Shown here: positions 35,001 through 44,400 of the stretch, in pieces | Layout: each line of letters starts with the position of its first letter | Position numbering within the stretch: position 1 is the stretch's first letter | The notes under the pieces: generated by a model | Seen by the model: the letters and a program-made list of their open reading frames with translations, nothing else | The model's database searches: none | Told to the model about the DNA's origin: nothing | Position numbers and translations under genes: made by a program | Source: Bicyclus anynana | Taxonomy: Eukaryota; Arthropoda; Insecta; Lepidoptera; Nymphalidae | Assembly (NCBI RefSeq): GCF_947172395.1 | Contig: NC_069093.1 | Span: 7,041,561-7,105,560 of the forward strand | DNA length: 64,000 bases | Direction: 5' to 3'

Positions 35001-38000
35001 TGCATACCAAAGAATTTTCCTAATTTCCTGCGTGTGTGAAGTCTGTCAATCCGCATTGGGCCAGCGTGGTGGACTAAGGCCTAACCCCTCTCATACTGAG
35101 AGGAGATTCAAGCTCAGCATCTATACTTATAATAAATCTGTAGAGAGGTCAATTCTGTACATGAAATATATTTCCAAAAGAACTATCAGGGAGTGGTCGA
35201 TACTGATGCCAAAAATGCAATTAGTAAAATTTTTGTCTGTCTGTCTGTCTGTCTGTTTGTTCTTTATAGAAACAAAAACTACTCGACGGATTTTAACGAA
35301 ACTTAGTACATTTATTTTTCATACTCCTGGGCAGATTATAGTATACTTTTCATCACGCTACGATCAATAGGAGCAGGGCAGTGAAGGAAAATGTTGGGGA
35401 AACGGGAGAAGTTACTTCATTTTTTAAGCTTCCGTCGCGTGTATAAGTAATAAGTAGGTTAGGGGAAGGGTAGGGTAGGGTAGGGAAGGAGTAGGGTAGG
35501 GCAGGGTAGGGGTAGTTAAAAGTTTACATCTACCTTCACGCGGACGAAGTCGCGGGCGTCTGCTAGTAAATAATAAAAAAACAAATATACTTACAAAGAA
35601 CAAAAACCATAAAACGCCAAGGCTACCAAATACGTAGAAAACATTCGCCCAGTCACCGCCATTCGCTAGGAGCAACCCCGAAATATACGGGCCAGCGATA
35701 TTGCCTATTTGCGCGCCCCCGAATATCATTGCGCCGAAGCGAGACCGCTCCGCCGGCGGCACCCAGCGGGCCATTAGTAAAACAAACGCTGGTGTCACTG
35801 GCCCCTGAAACATTCATTTAAATTTTAATGAATTAATTAATGTTTGCACGAAAAAATTACGCGTTTAAGAATTTAATTCAAGAAGTTAGTAAAAAAAACG
35901 GTTGTCTGTGAAGATTTACTAAAGATAGTTGAACGTGATAACGTCATAAGAAAATACTGATGGAATGGTTGCATTTTTCAAAAGAAAATGTTCGTTTTTC
36001 TAAAATAATGTTTATAATAATCTTTATAGACCAGAATATACTTTATTTCTTGTAAAAAAAGTTGGCAACCCTAGAGCGAGGGAACGACGGATGACGTCAT
36101 CTTTTTCGAGTGTGCAACCGGCTTCATCGAATTATAAGACGCTGTCACGTCAAAAAGAAAAAACGTTGAATTCGTGATTAAGAACTTCATACACAATTTG
36201 AATGACCGTTACAGTTTATAGCTCATGTGGTTAAAATAATTTATATTACCTACGTTAATTAAAGTAGAATTAGGAAGATTTTTTTTGACGGCCTCCGTGG
36301 CGCAGTGGTATTCGCGGTGGATTTACAAAACGGAGGTCCTGGGTTCGATCCCCAGCTGGGCAGATTGAGATTTTCTTAATTGGTCCAGGTCTGGCTGGTG
36401 GCAAGCTTCGGCCGTGGCTAGTTACCGCCCTACCGGCAAAGACGTACCGCCAAGCGATTTAGCGTTCGGGTCCGATGTCATATAGAAACCGAAAGGAGTG
36501 TGTGTTAACCCGCTTCGATCTTAGACTGCATCATCACTTACCATCAGGTGAGATTGTATTCAAAGTCTCAAACGGCGAAGGTAAACTTCATAAGGAAACC
36601 TGCATACCTGAGAATTTTCTTAATTCTCTACGTGTGTGAAGTCTGCCAATCCGCATTGGGCCGACGTGATGGACTATTGGCCAAATTGCTCTCATTCTGA
36701 GAGGGATTAGGCCAATCAATAGTTCAATAGTGAGCCGAAAATGGGTTGCTAATGATGATGATGATGACCGAGACTAGTTTTTAGTGTCATTTACAACATA
36801 ATTAGACAGATAAAACTAATTGGTAATCCTTTAGCAATAGTTATTCAGTGGCTAATATTGTTGGAAATACAATAAACCTGAATAACAATAGACGTTCCAA
36901 ATAATAAACAAGTTTTGGTCTCTCTGTAATTTATGCAAAATAAATATCAAACATTTAGTCTAATTTCGCTATTTATAGGATTGACGTATGTTTTAAACAA
37001 AAGTATACTAGTATAGGCAGAAGTCTTTATATATTTCCACATACTATGTATGTGGAAATATATTAAGACTTTTGCCTATTTTTTTTATTCTTTACAAGTT
37101 AGACTACAATCTTACCTGATGTAAGTGATGATGCAATCTCAGACAGAAGCGGGCTAACTTGTTAGGAGGAGGATGAAAATCCACACCCCTTTCAGTTACT
37201 GCACGACATCGCACCGGAAATCGCTTGGAGGTACATCTTTACCGGTAGGGTGGTAACTAGCCTCGGCCATAGCCTTCCGCCGGCCAGACCTGGACCATTT
37301 AGAAAAACATTAATCGGCCCAGCCGAAGATCGAACCCAGGACCTCCGTCTTGTAAATTCACCCCGTAGTGCCACGGAGGCCGACAAAATTGTACTTATTA
37401 TAATTATATAAAACAATGCACATTTAGGTATATTAGGCAAGTGGGCACCCTAATAAGGTCCAGTAAAATTTACGATGGACGCCAAAATACAAAATATACA
37501 AAAAAAAAACAATTTATCTAATCAATAGACCCGTTTCAGAGGTCTGCGTCCACAAACTACCCTCAGCGGCTGCCAGGGGCAGACTTACCCTAGGAAATAA
37601 TACTAGTACGCCAATTGCGAATCAGAAATGAGGAGATCCGCAGAAGAACCAAAGTCGTTGGGGTCCCAAAGTGCTGAATTGGCGACCCCGCACTAGTAAG
37701 CGTAGTGTTCGCCGTTCCCCCACCAGGTGAACTGGCGACATCAAGCGAGTCGCAGGGATTCGCTGGATGCAGGCGGTACAGTATCGTGATGTCTGGAAGT
37801 CCCTACAAAAGGCCTATGTCCTGCAGTGGACGTCCATCGGCTGATATGACGATGATGATGACGCCAATTGGCTCACCTCTCCAAGGCCGCAAACAACCCT
37901 CATGATAAAAAGTCCAACAGCTCCTCCGACTCCAACTGCGAGTGGCGTCAGAGCTGTTGACACGGAAGTGCACAACAAACTTAGACCCAGCGTCCATTTT

Positions 38001-41000
38001 CCACCGAACTTTTCAGCAAGGAGACCTCCAGGTAAATGTGTTATCACGTATCCGTAGTAAAATGCGCTGAGCAAAAGTCCTTGGGTGCTTTCGTCCCAGT
38101 CGTATTTTTCTCTGCCCTGTAAAATAAATTTGCATCACATTACAGACGATTCATAAATTAGCTGCTTTAATAAATTTACATGGAATCAGATATTTTCATT
38201 TCCTACAGTATCTAGTAGTAGGTAGTTGGAAATAGAGATCACAATAACAAAATAAATAGTGCTTTTTTAAACTAACAATAAATATTTATATGATTTATGA
38301 TCATTATATCTTTAAACATATTTTTCATGATACAGTACAGGTTAGGTCAGGTGTTAGAAAATTAGAAGAATCTTATTTATGTTAAGCGTTCATGCCTTTG
38401 CATTTTTATGTAGTTTCAATGTGTTATGTTATGTCTGTTTGCAGTATCCCTGAAAATTACGTAAAAAATTGCGTGAAAAACAAACTATCTCAAATTAAAT
38501 CTAGCAATTTTAGTTATAAGATTTATTGGAGTTTACTCCTTATGAATCGTTCTTTTATATATAGCCCCCGGGTAAAATTCGATGAACGAATGACAGCGTT
38601 GCGTTTTTTGTGCGCAACCTATTCTGCGCACCTTTCACCGTGCGTTGCCGCCAACAGCGTGCACATGCGTGCGGGCGCGTACGTCGCGGCCTGCTACTCC
38701 TCGGTTGCGCACCTTTCACTTTTCAGGCGTAAGTATTGTGACGTACATAGTGTATACTGCAGGGCAACATACACCTAGTTAGACGGTCGATATGAAAGAG
38801 TAATCTCTATTTGTGCGTCGGAGCTGACACGCACTTTTTTATTCTATTTGTATTTAAATAATCTGGAAGCTAAAATGCCATACAATGTGTAAGTTTATAA
38901 CAAACTGAACCTATAGACTTATAATTATGATTATCCATACTTTAGATATCTATATTGACATTACCAGATAAAAGTGAGTTTTTAGATTGCCTATATATCA
39001 CTGTTCGTTTTATCCCGTCAATAGTGCCTTGAATCGATAGAAATAGTCGTTTATCAGGGTTAAGCAAATAGGCTAACCCAACGATTGGGTTAATGTTCTA
39101 ATTTAGTTCGGAAGTACCCTTCGATTTAAACTGTAAAAGGTTCGAAAGGGTTCAATGATGAATGAATGAAAACTATAAAATTAGTCGATTTATTAACGAT
39201 TTTCAACTTAGAATTCATGAGTGTCGTAAAAGTAATTAATTTATTGAATACTTGAGTATAATAATTTATGTGCTGCGGCTACTGAAGCGATTTGGCTGAA
39301 ATTTGGAATGAAAATAGATTTTACTCTGAATTAACTGGGCTACTTTTCATCCCGGAAAATACATGATTCGAGCGGGATTTGTGAAAAACTGAATTCCACG
39401 CGGACAAAGTCGCGGGCGTCCGCTAGTAATTAAATAAATAGCAATAGTAGTAGTTAATTAATTATTTATAGTACACTATCTGACGCTGCGCGGTTTCACC
39501 CGCCTGTTTCCCGTTCCCGTAAGAATACGAGGATAATATATGGCTTATAGCATTTCTCAATAAATGGGCTATCTAACTCTGAAAGAATTTCCCAAATCGG
39601 ACCAGTAGTTCCATAGATTAGCACGTTCAAGCAAACAAACAAACTCTTAAGCTTTATAATATTATAAAGCTTAAGAGCTATTATAAAGCTTAATATCTAT
39701 ACTAGATATAAAACTAGAATAAAATATTATACTGACCTCGAAAATTACAGAAGAGTTAGTGGACGACGTACTTCCAACCGTAGGGCAGGTTTCGCCAACA
39801 ATATGCGACGCTGAAGGTAATTTCTTCACCATTGTAACAATTGTTATACTCAGACAAACACGCATTGTGAATGAGTTGGCTAACGCAAACAACCCCAGCA
39901 AACCAAACACATACCGCTGCGGTATGAATATTACTAAAAAGAAAAAATGATTTAAAAATGAAAATATAATTCAACAATACCGTTGCTTTGAAATTCAACA
40001 ATACCGTTGCTTTGAATTCAGCTATAAATCAACGTTGCGTTCTCGTCTCGGTGTGAATTGTTAAATTATAACTTAACTAGCCGACGCCCTGCGGTTCTAC
40101 CTGTGTAGTTCCCGTTTCCGTGAAAGTACGGGGATAAATCATAGTATAGACATTCTCAAATAATGTCGTTTACTAGTAATAAAACAATTTTTAAAATCGG
40201 TTAAGTAGATTCAGTGACCCCCGTAATACCACAAACTGTACCTCTTTATAATATTAGTACAAAATATATAGATGACCGTTTATTTTTAACCGACTTCCAA
40301 AAAGGAGTAGGTTCTACGTTCGGCTGTATGTATGTTTTTTTATAACAAATTAACCATCTATGTATCTGTATGTGTATACGTATGCAAGTTTAGGTCTAAG
40401 AACTCCAAAACTGCAGGACTGAATTTGATGATATGATGTGACTTCGTGGTGTTTAAAAAGTTTAGTTGGTAAGAGTAAGCCGCACCCTGAGGTGTAGTAT
40501 CCATTGGTATAACCCCAAAATAAACAAAAAAAGAATAGACTCGTGTCTCGCCAATATGTTAGATAAAGATTCAATAATAATAAAGATGATCTCGTCCTAC
40601 AAAAAATAAAAAAAAATTTCAAGCAAGCCAGCAAAAAATCAAATTTAAGAAGAAATTTTGCTTTTCATCCTATCAGTATCAATTCGCGATTTCAATCACG
40701 AATTCCAAGGTGTGGAGCGCCCAAGGAATGCCCTTCCGGCGTTGGTGGTTCGTGCCGTGTATAACTTAGATATGATCAAAGCAATGAATAGACATTTTAG
40801 CCAAACGCACCCCTGACCTCTACCGATTTGATTACCGTCAAACTAAAGAACTGCGCATGAAAATAAATCCCTGTTGACGCACATATAATGCAAAAATTTA
40901 AATTTAAAAGCATCTGCTGTTAAAGTTACCTACTTCAATCTCAATAAATAGCAATACAAAGAGAGAGTAAAATAAATTTCATACATTTTATGTTAGGTAA

Positions 41001-41374
41001 AGCAACGCTCTACCTTCTCTCTTCGTGATAGCCCAGTGGATATGACCTCTGCCTCTGATTCCGGAGGGTGTGGGTTCAATCCGATCCGGGGCATGCACCT
41101 CCAATTTTTCAGTTGTGTGTATTTTAAGAAATTAAATATCACATGTCTCAAACATGTCTTCTTAATTCTCTGCGTGTGTGAAGTCTGCCAATCCGCATTG
41201 GGCCAGCGTGGTGGACTATTGGCCTAACCCCCCTCATTCTGAGAGCTCAGCAGTGAGCCGAATATGGATTGTTTAATGACGTACGAAAAGTCCCGTAAGG
41301 TTGCGCGAAACATAATTCGTGAAAAATTAAATCTTACCTTTGTTTAGTATTCGGCGCCATCCGGTTAGTGCCAT
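28855..41374 (-). CDS. SLC17-type MFS anion/phosphate transporter (gene B), 8 exons
   Basis: Predicted secondary carrier with 12 membrane helices, related to insect 'putative inorganic phosphate cotransporters' and sialin; the substrate cannot be read from sequence. Exons, in transcript order: 41374-41338, 39933-39737, 38116-37877, 35804-35595, 34482-34315, 32500-32284, 31878-31640, 29085-28855. They join in frame with consensus splice sites to 512 residues, usual for the family. Visible family marks: 'PQRYVFGLLGLFALANSFTM' with R37 in helix 1; a sequon N72-S-S in the first lumenal loop; 'FYYGYVITHLPGG' in helix 2; R151 and the GLGEGP motif (155-160) in helix 4; 'PPAERSR' then 'FGGAQIGN'; 'IGHDWGYFTM' at 285; 'INAMDIAPNYAG' in exon 7; C-terminal WWDD (470-473). 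Its upstream neighbour, gene A, is a paralogue with identical intron phases. The start ATG at 41374-41372 follows a possible acceptor (TTATTCAG), so a 5' UTR exon may exist. Confidence 0.93.
29200..29286 (+). repeat. RTE-type LINE 3' tail in gene B intron 7
   Basis: 'ggaagtccctacaaataggc', 'ctgcagtggacgtaggccgg' and 'ctgatatggtgatga'. Confidence 0.75.
29683..29979 (+). repeat. tRNA-derived SINE, family 2, with diverged target duplication
   Basis: A box GTGATAGCCCAGTGG, degraded B box, tail at 29960-29979. It is flanked by AACCTAAAGCGGG (29670-29682) and AACCTACAGTGGG (29980-29992), an old target duplication with two mismatches. Confidence 0.85.
30104..30272 (+). mobile_element. Helitron family c
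   Basis: A|TCTATACTAATATTG at the left, a (TTTG)n tract, 'tattcccacgggaacgggaa' and 'gtgaaaccgcgcggtgtcag' at the right. CTAG is degraded. Confidence 0.7.
30683..30715. repeat. Perfect 15-base hairpin
   Basis: CACTTGACAAACTTT / AAAGTTTGTCAAGTG with a 3-base loop, in gene B intron 7. Confidence 0.85.
31275..31560 (-). repeat. GAGA-rich purine tract in gene B intron 7
   Basis: The minus strand is rich in GAGAG runs. It has two imperfect units, each with 'GCGAACGT' and 'TGGAGTGAGAG', about 90 bases apart. It ends 80 bases from the exon 7 donor. It may be a repeat or a GAGA-factor-type site; this is inference. Confidence 0.5.
31640..31878 (-). CDS. Gene B coding exon 7
   Basis: Acceptor ...TCCCCTAG, donor GTGAGT. 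Encodes helices 9-11 with 'INAMDIAPNYAG' and 'TPYMVGLLTPD'. Confidence 0.93.
31940..32060 (+). repeat. Helitron family c 5' fragment
   Basis: 'tatactaatattgtaaagag' and 'gtctgtttgtttgc', as in the copies at 30104 and 61700. Confidence 0.55.
32284..32500 (-). CDS. Gene B coding exon 6
   Basis: Acceptor ...TTTTGCAG, donor GTAAGT, phase 1. Encodes 'IGHDWGYFTMITDLPKY' and helices 7-8. My hand count gives 52 of 72 residues identical to gene A exon 6. Confidence 0.93.
32510..33470. other. Gene B intron 5, no further feature seen
   Basis: AT-rich intronic sequence without recognised repeat. Confidence 0.45.
33482..33784 (-). repeat. tRNA-derived SINE, family 2, with target duplication
   Basis: Full reverse copy. 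It is flanked by TAATTCAT at 33474-33481 and 33785-33792. It sits at the edge of the protein relic that follows. Confidence 0.87.
33785..34190 (+). pseudogene. Decayed repeat-borne protein relic (same family as 17521)
   Basis: Across frames the plus strand reads 'DDGNRPEDMTIV', then decayed text, then 'VSDKLI'-like 'MSDKLIHASGDLRAGAYLAQ' and 'SLAIQRGYSVSVLDTLPLGE'. The AIQRG..xSVL.TLP block is the recognisable C-terminal end of a repetitive invertebrate ORF I cannot name. Antisense to gene B, in its intron 5; contains stops. Confidence 0.6.
34315..34482 (-). CDS. Gene B coding exon 5
   Basis: Acceptor ...ATTTTCAG, donor GTAAGT. Encodes the central cytoplasmic loop 'CYSTPNSHPFISDEE' and 'LDPVPFKAILRSPQLW'. 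Confidence 0.92.
34852..35119 (+). repeat. SINE family 2 interrupted by a Helitron
   Basis: Head 'cgtgatagctcagtggat' with B box GGTTCGAATTC; the body runs to 'caagctcagca', where the Helitron begins. The remaining SINE tail is not found after the Helitron. Confidence 0.85.
35120..35566 (+). mobile_element. Complete nonautonomous Helitron, family a
   Basis: Textbook ends: A|TCTATACTTATAATAAATC at 35119/35120 and 'gcgtctgctag|t' with CTAG at 35563-35566. It carries (GTCT)n at 35237-35257 and (TAGGG)n at 35455-35515. It ends 28 bases from the 5' splice site of gene B exon 4, which is on the opposite strand. Confidence 0.87.
35595..35804 (-). CDS. Gene B coding exon 4
   Basis: Acceptor ...GTTTCAG, donor GTAAGT. 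Encodes 'GPVTPAF...PPAERSRFGAM' and helices 5-6. Confidence 0.93.
36288..36562 (+). repeat. SINE family 1 part of a chimeric SINE
   Basis: Intact A and B boxes; the body stops at 'gattgtattcaaa', just before the usual 'gggctaacttgtaaag' tail, and continues into SINE family 2. Confidence 0.85.
36563..36775 (+). repeat. SINE family 2 part of a chimeric SINE
   Basis: Begins in the body ('gtctcaaacggcgaaggtaa') without its own head and runs to the 'gatgatgatgatga' tail. Confidence 0.85.
37013..37079. repeat. 32-base-arm hairpin
   Basis: Arms 37013-37044 and 37048-37079 pair with two mismatches and a 3-base loop (core ATATATTTCCACATAC). It directly abuts the SINE at 37080. Located in gene B intron 3. 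Confidence 0.87.
37080..37384 (-). repeat. tRNA-derived SINE, family 1
   Basis: Full reverse copy: T-rich tail at the left, 'gatcgaacccaggacctccg' (B box) and 'gtgccacggaggcc' (A box) at the right. Confidence 0.87.
37618..37860 (+). mobile_element. 5'-truncated RTE-type LINE with perfect target duplication
   Basis: Reads 'RNEEIRRRTKV...', lacks an internal segment, then has the frame for 'DIKRVAGIRWMQAVQ' and ends 'cggctgatatgacgatgatg'. ACGCCAATTG occurs at 37608-37617 and again at 37861-37870, immediately before the gene B exon 3 donor (37871-37876). The insertion is antisense to the gene. Confidence 0.9.
37877..38116 (-). CDS. Gene B coding exon 3
   Basis: Acceptor ...TTTTACAG, donor GTGAGC. 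Encodes helices 2-4, from 'GREKYDWDESTQG' to 'RVVCGLGE'. A LINE is inserted in the intron 7 bases after the donor. Confidence 0.93.
38550..38760. other. GC-rich patch in gene B intron 2
   Basis: CpG-rich block at 38595-38735, preceded by TATATATA (38556-38563), with two 'GCGCACCTTTCAC' words and, on the plus strand, a consensus-like donor GGC|GTAAGT near 38729. A plus ORF crosses it (38392-38778) but resembles nothing I know. Confidence 0.35.
39265..39426 (+). mobile_element. Helitron family b
   Basis: 'gctgcggctactgaagcgat' to 'gggcgtccgctag|t' (CTAG 39423-39426). Confidence 0.7.
39472..39643 (-). mobile_element. Helitron family c
   Basis: 'gacgctgcgcggtttcaccc' to 'gcaaacaaacaaactctt'. 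The usual 5' end is replaced by the palindrome that follows. Confidence 0.65.
39644..39677. repeat. Perfect 34-base palindrome
   Basis: Arm CTCTTAAGCTTTATAAT followed directly by its reverse complement, with no loop. It lies in gene B intron 2, 59 bases from the exon 2 donor. Confidence 0.9.
39737..39933 (-). CDS. Gene B coding exon 2
   Basis: Acceptor ...TTTTTTAG, donor GTCAGT. Encodes helix 1 with the conserved Arg and the first lumenal loop with an NSS sequon. Confidence 0.9.
40077..40272 (-). mobile_element. Helitron family c, clean ends
   Basis: A|CTAGCCGACGCCCTGCGG at the left and 'atatataga|t' at the right. Confidence 0.75.
41023..41272 (+). repeat. SINE family 2 in gene B intron 1
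   Basis: A box GTGATAGCCCAGTGG; an internal deletion removes 'ggtgaaggaaaac...'. It ends about 65 bases from the exon 1 donor, antisense to the gene. Confidence 0.85.
41338..41374 (-). CDS. Gene B coding exon 1
   Basis: ATG plus 12 codons (MALTGWRRILNK) and one base, then GTAAGA. The G joins TA of exon 2 to give Val. The reading frame and the fit to exon 2 make this start convincing. Confidence 0.85.
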
Positions 41375-41769
41375 TGTACACTGAATAAGCACTTATACAA
41401 GAATGCAGTTTTCCTTAACCATTAATTAGTTTGCTAACAAAAACGTAATGTACTTTAAAAACACTTTGCAATTGTAACCACCAACCAACATAGCTTATCT
41501 TCCACTCAAAAATAAGTAGGTGGGTACGAAATTTATCAAAAATATTTTATCATTTTAGTTTTACCCCACTTTCTACTCGTAGCTGTCGTTCAGTTATCTA
41601 AACATCATTGAGTGTATTGAAGTGTGCTGAACATTGAAACGCGTTGAGATGACACTATCAGTGATATGGAGAGTAATCTCACGTGTCAATGACAAAACAC
41701 TAGATCTGATAATAAGAGATTTTTGTTTAGAATGTGTTTGTAGGAATAATAAACATAATAAGGACTTTA

Positions 41770-41990
41770 AAAGAAGAGTGTCTTTTTTATAACTCGACGC
41801 AAAAAAAGAGATGTTATAAGATTGACATGTCTGTCTGTTTGTGGCACCATAGCTCCCGAACGGATGTCGCGATTTCAATTTTATTTCTTTTTTATTAAAG
41901 GTGACTTCTGTGCGAGTGTTTTTAGACATGTTTGATGAAAATCGGTTAAGCCGTTCAAAAGTTGTGGGGGGGTGAATGTGGTTAAGGATA
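41770..41990 (+). repeat. Interspersed repeat, family d
   Basis: 'catagctcccgaacggatg' and 'gcgagtgtttttagacatgt' are shared with 54990-55190. Immediately upstream of gene B. Confidence 0.65.
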
Positions 41991-42163
41991 AATTTATGTC
42001 TGCAAATATTATACTCGAATGAAACGTTGGGTCTCAAATGAAAGCGCACTGAAAGAGAATATTGATGACTTGATCGAGAGTGTAATTAAAATTTTCATGA
42101 CATTCGGGGGTTTTTCAAAATTTGTTATTTTACTGAATATAGTTGCTGTTTGAAGGATTTCTT

Positions 42164-42400
42164 TTTATTTAATGACAAGTTACCCCTTAACTGCGATCGC
42201 ACCTGATGTTAATGAAGATGCAGTTAAATGGAAGCGAAATTATTTGGAAGAGGCACTAGTTTTATATAACCCATACCTCTAACAGTTTTAAGCGACATCA
42301 TACAGGAACGCTAAAGCGCTTGGCGGTACGTCTTTGTCAGTAGGATGAAGTCTTAGCCGATTCTTACCACCCACTTACCACCAGACCAGGCTTAAATCGT
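42164..42400 (-). repeat. SINE family 1, highly degenerate
   Basis: 'gcgcttggcggtacgtcttt' and 'gcacctgatgttaatgaaga' are recognisable. The head is lost. Confidence 0.65.
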
Positions 42401-42409
42401 TTTATATAT

Positions 42410-42582
42410 TGGCAACTTCGTTCGTAACACTCCCGACAATCCGCGCGAGCCGGGGGGGCGTGTAGCGATGAATGAAAACCCCACGACTGATGCACCTCAC
42501 TTTCCCGTAGGCACGATTTTAAACCCGCGCAGTCTTTCCCTCCGTCACCCGCATATCATGGGAGTCAACAACGAACTTGCCA
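42410..42582 (+). mobile_element. MITE with GGCAAnTTCGTT termini
   Basis: Ends TTGGCAACTTCGTTCGTAAC and inverse 'caacgaacttgcca'. Inverted relative of 49996-50166. The interior has 'cccgcatatcatgggag'. Confidence 0.65.
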
Positions 42583-42823
42583 GACTATAGTTAATAATAT
42601 AAAATCCAAAATTAACTCGAGATGGGAATGAGAAGAAAGGGAAACCTATGACCTCTCAATTGAAAACCACTGGGCTAAGACCGTCAAACCATTTCACGTT
42701 CACGCATCAATATTATTATTTTCCTATCGCAGTGGTCATACCTTCTATATGAAATGAGAACTTACAGCCACTTCACAACGATCAGTGGGCTATAATATGT
42801 ATTCTGTAATGACTTTCATATGA

Positions 42824-42967
42824 CTTCGTCCACGTGGAATTCAGTTTTTTACAAATCCCGCGGGAACTATGGATTTTTCCGGGATGAAAAGTTCTTTCCA
42901 AATTTCAACCAAATCGCTTTAGTAGTAGCGGCGTTAAAGAGTAAGTAAGTTTATACTATTAGTAGAA
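42824..42967 (-). repeat. Helitron family b fragment
   Basis: 'gacttcgtccacgtggaatt' and 'atttttccgggatgaaaag', in reverse orientation. Confidence 0.65.
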
Positions 42968-43258
42968 TCAATACCCGAGGCAGTCTTATAATGCTGCAGG
43001 CAGGGATTACACCACCTACTCCTGGCCATCACTAAGAATTTTCATAATATAATATATAACAATTCAATTTATTCACATTACCACCATCGAGTTTCACGAT
43101 AATTAGCAGACGTTAATTCACTTTGGCACATTTAGGTAAAGTATATCGTAACGATGCCTATTATTACGATTCAGCCTTGAAACAGGCATTTTTTGCTACT
43201 GTTGATAAAACAAAAAACATTAATTTTGAGAAATGGTAGTTATTTATTTAGTCAAAAC

Positions 43259-43618
43259 AGAACCAGTATTTCGCAGCATTTTTAGGTCTTGAAAAAATTA
43301 TTTATGTAATTGTTTGCTAGTATATAAAAATTAATTTAGTATATTTAAATTATATGTAAGGATATAATTTTTATATACTAACAAATAGGGAAATATATGG
43401 TAGAGGGATGTGCAGAGAAACTTTCAGCCTTTTCAGCCAGAACCAGTATTTCTGAGCATTTTTAGGTCTTGTAAAAATTATTTATGTAATCATGTGCGAG
43501 TATATATAAATTAATTTAGTATATTTAAATTATATGTAAGGATATAATTTTAATATACTACCATATAGGTAAATATATGGTAGGAGGATATGCAGAGAAA
43601 CTTTTGATAATTAGTTAT
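43259..43618. repeat. 180-base tandem duplication
   Basis: The unit 43259-43438 is repeated at 43439-43618 with few differences ('agaaccagtatttc' ... 'gcagagaaactttc'). Each unit contains an internal inverted pair (AGTATATA / TATATACT). In the spacer between the genes. Confidence 0.85.
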
Positions 43619-43729
43619 CTCTGGCTATCGCAGCCTCTCGATCTTATAAGCAGGGTAACGCTCCTACTCTTTATTGCTTAGTCAACTAAATTTTCGTTTT
43701 GGTTATAGGTACCTAGGTATAATTTAGTT

Positions 43730-44042
43730 CGAATCAGAAATGAGGAGATCCGCATAAGGACCAAAGTCACTGGCATAGCTCAATTAGTCGCAAAGCTGGC
43801 AATGGGCGGGGTACATAATTCGAAGAGCTGACGTACGTTGGGATCCCAATATGCTGTAATGGCGACCCCACACTGGAAAACGCACTGTTGGTCGACCTCT
43901 CACCAGGTGGACTGATGACATCAAGCAAGTCGCGAGGATTCGCTGGATGCAGGCGGCTCAGGATCGTTATATTTAGAAGTCCCTACAAAAGGCCTATGTC
44001 CTTCAGTAGACGTTCATCATAAGATATTATGATGATGATAAG
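43730..44042 (+). mobile_element. 5'-truncated RTE-type LINE
   Basis: Frame pieces 'NEEIRIRTKVTGIAQLVAKL' and 'DDIKQVARIRWMQAAQDR', then 'aaaaggcctatgtccttcag' and a (ATGATG) tail. It starts at the same base of the element (CGAATCAG) as the copy at 37618. A weak TTAGTT duplication flanks it. Confidence 0.8.
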
Positions 44043-44260
44043 TTAGTTTGTTTGCAATCACGCTTAATGGAAAGCGATAATGTAGCCCATTGTAGAACCT
44101 ATGATGGCAGAGATTTAAACGATATTTGACACTCAGATAGTTTATTACTAAAAATACCACATCTAGGATAGTTTTATCCCAATATCTTTCTAATTGAACA
44201 CTTTGATCTCCGAAACCACTTCAATTTCGGGTTTTTGTGATTTTTTTCCTAATTTTTAAC

Positions 44261-44266
44261 TTTATT
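44261..44266 (-). promoter_or_regulatory. Candidate poly(A) signal of gene A
   Basis: AATAAA on the minus strand about 135 bases after the stop codon. Confidence 0.4.
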
Positions 44267-44400
44267 TCCCAGACGTTTAATAAAAAATAAAAGGGTTTTT
44301 ATAAATGAAACCAGATATGAAAAAATAAAACAATTTTTTTGTACAATAAATTACAAACTTAAAACTAAAGTTAAATTTACTTAAAGCTTCTTGTTAGAGG

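Noticed and set aside
34861..35370. Open frame of 169 codons
   Set aside because: It runs through a SINE and a nested Helitron; no protein resemblance, and its boundaries are repeat boundaries.
40640..40760. Possible LINE C-terminal fragment (gcccttccggcgttggtgg)
   Set aside because: Only a loose resemblance to the WN.LP motif after frame changes; not enough to report.
41374..41400. TCAGT initiator 14 bases upstream of the gene B start codon
   Set aside because: It would leave a 5' UTR of only about 13 bases and has no DPE at +28; the same sequence fits a 3' splice site (TTATTCAG) at least as well.
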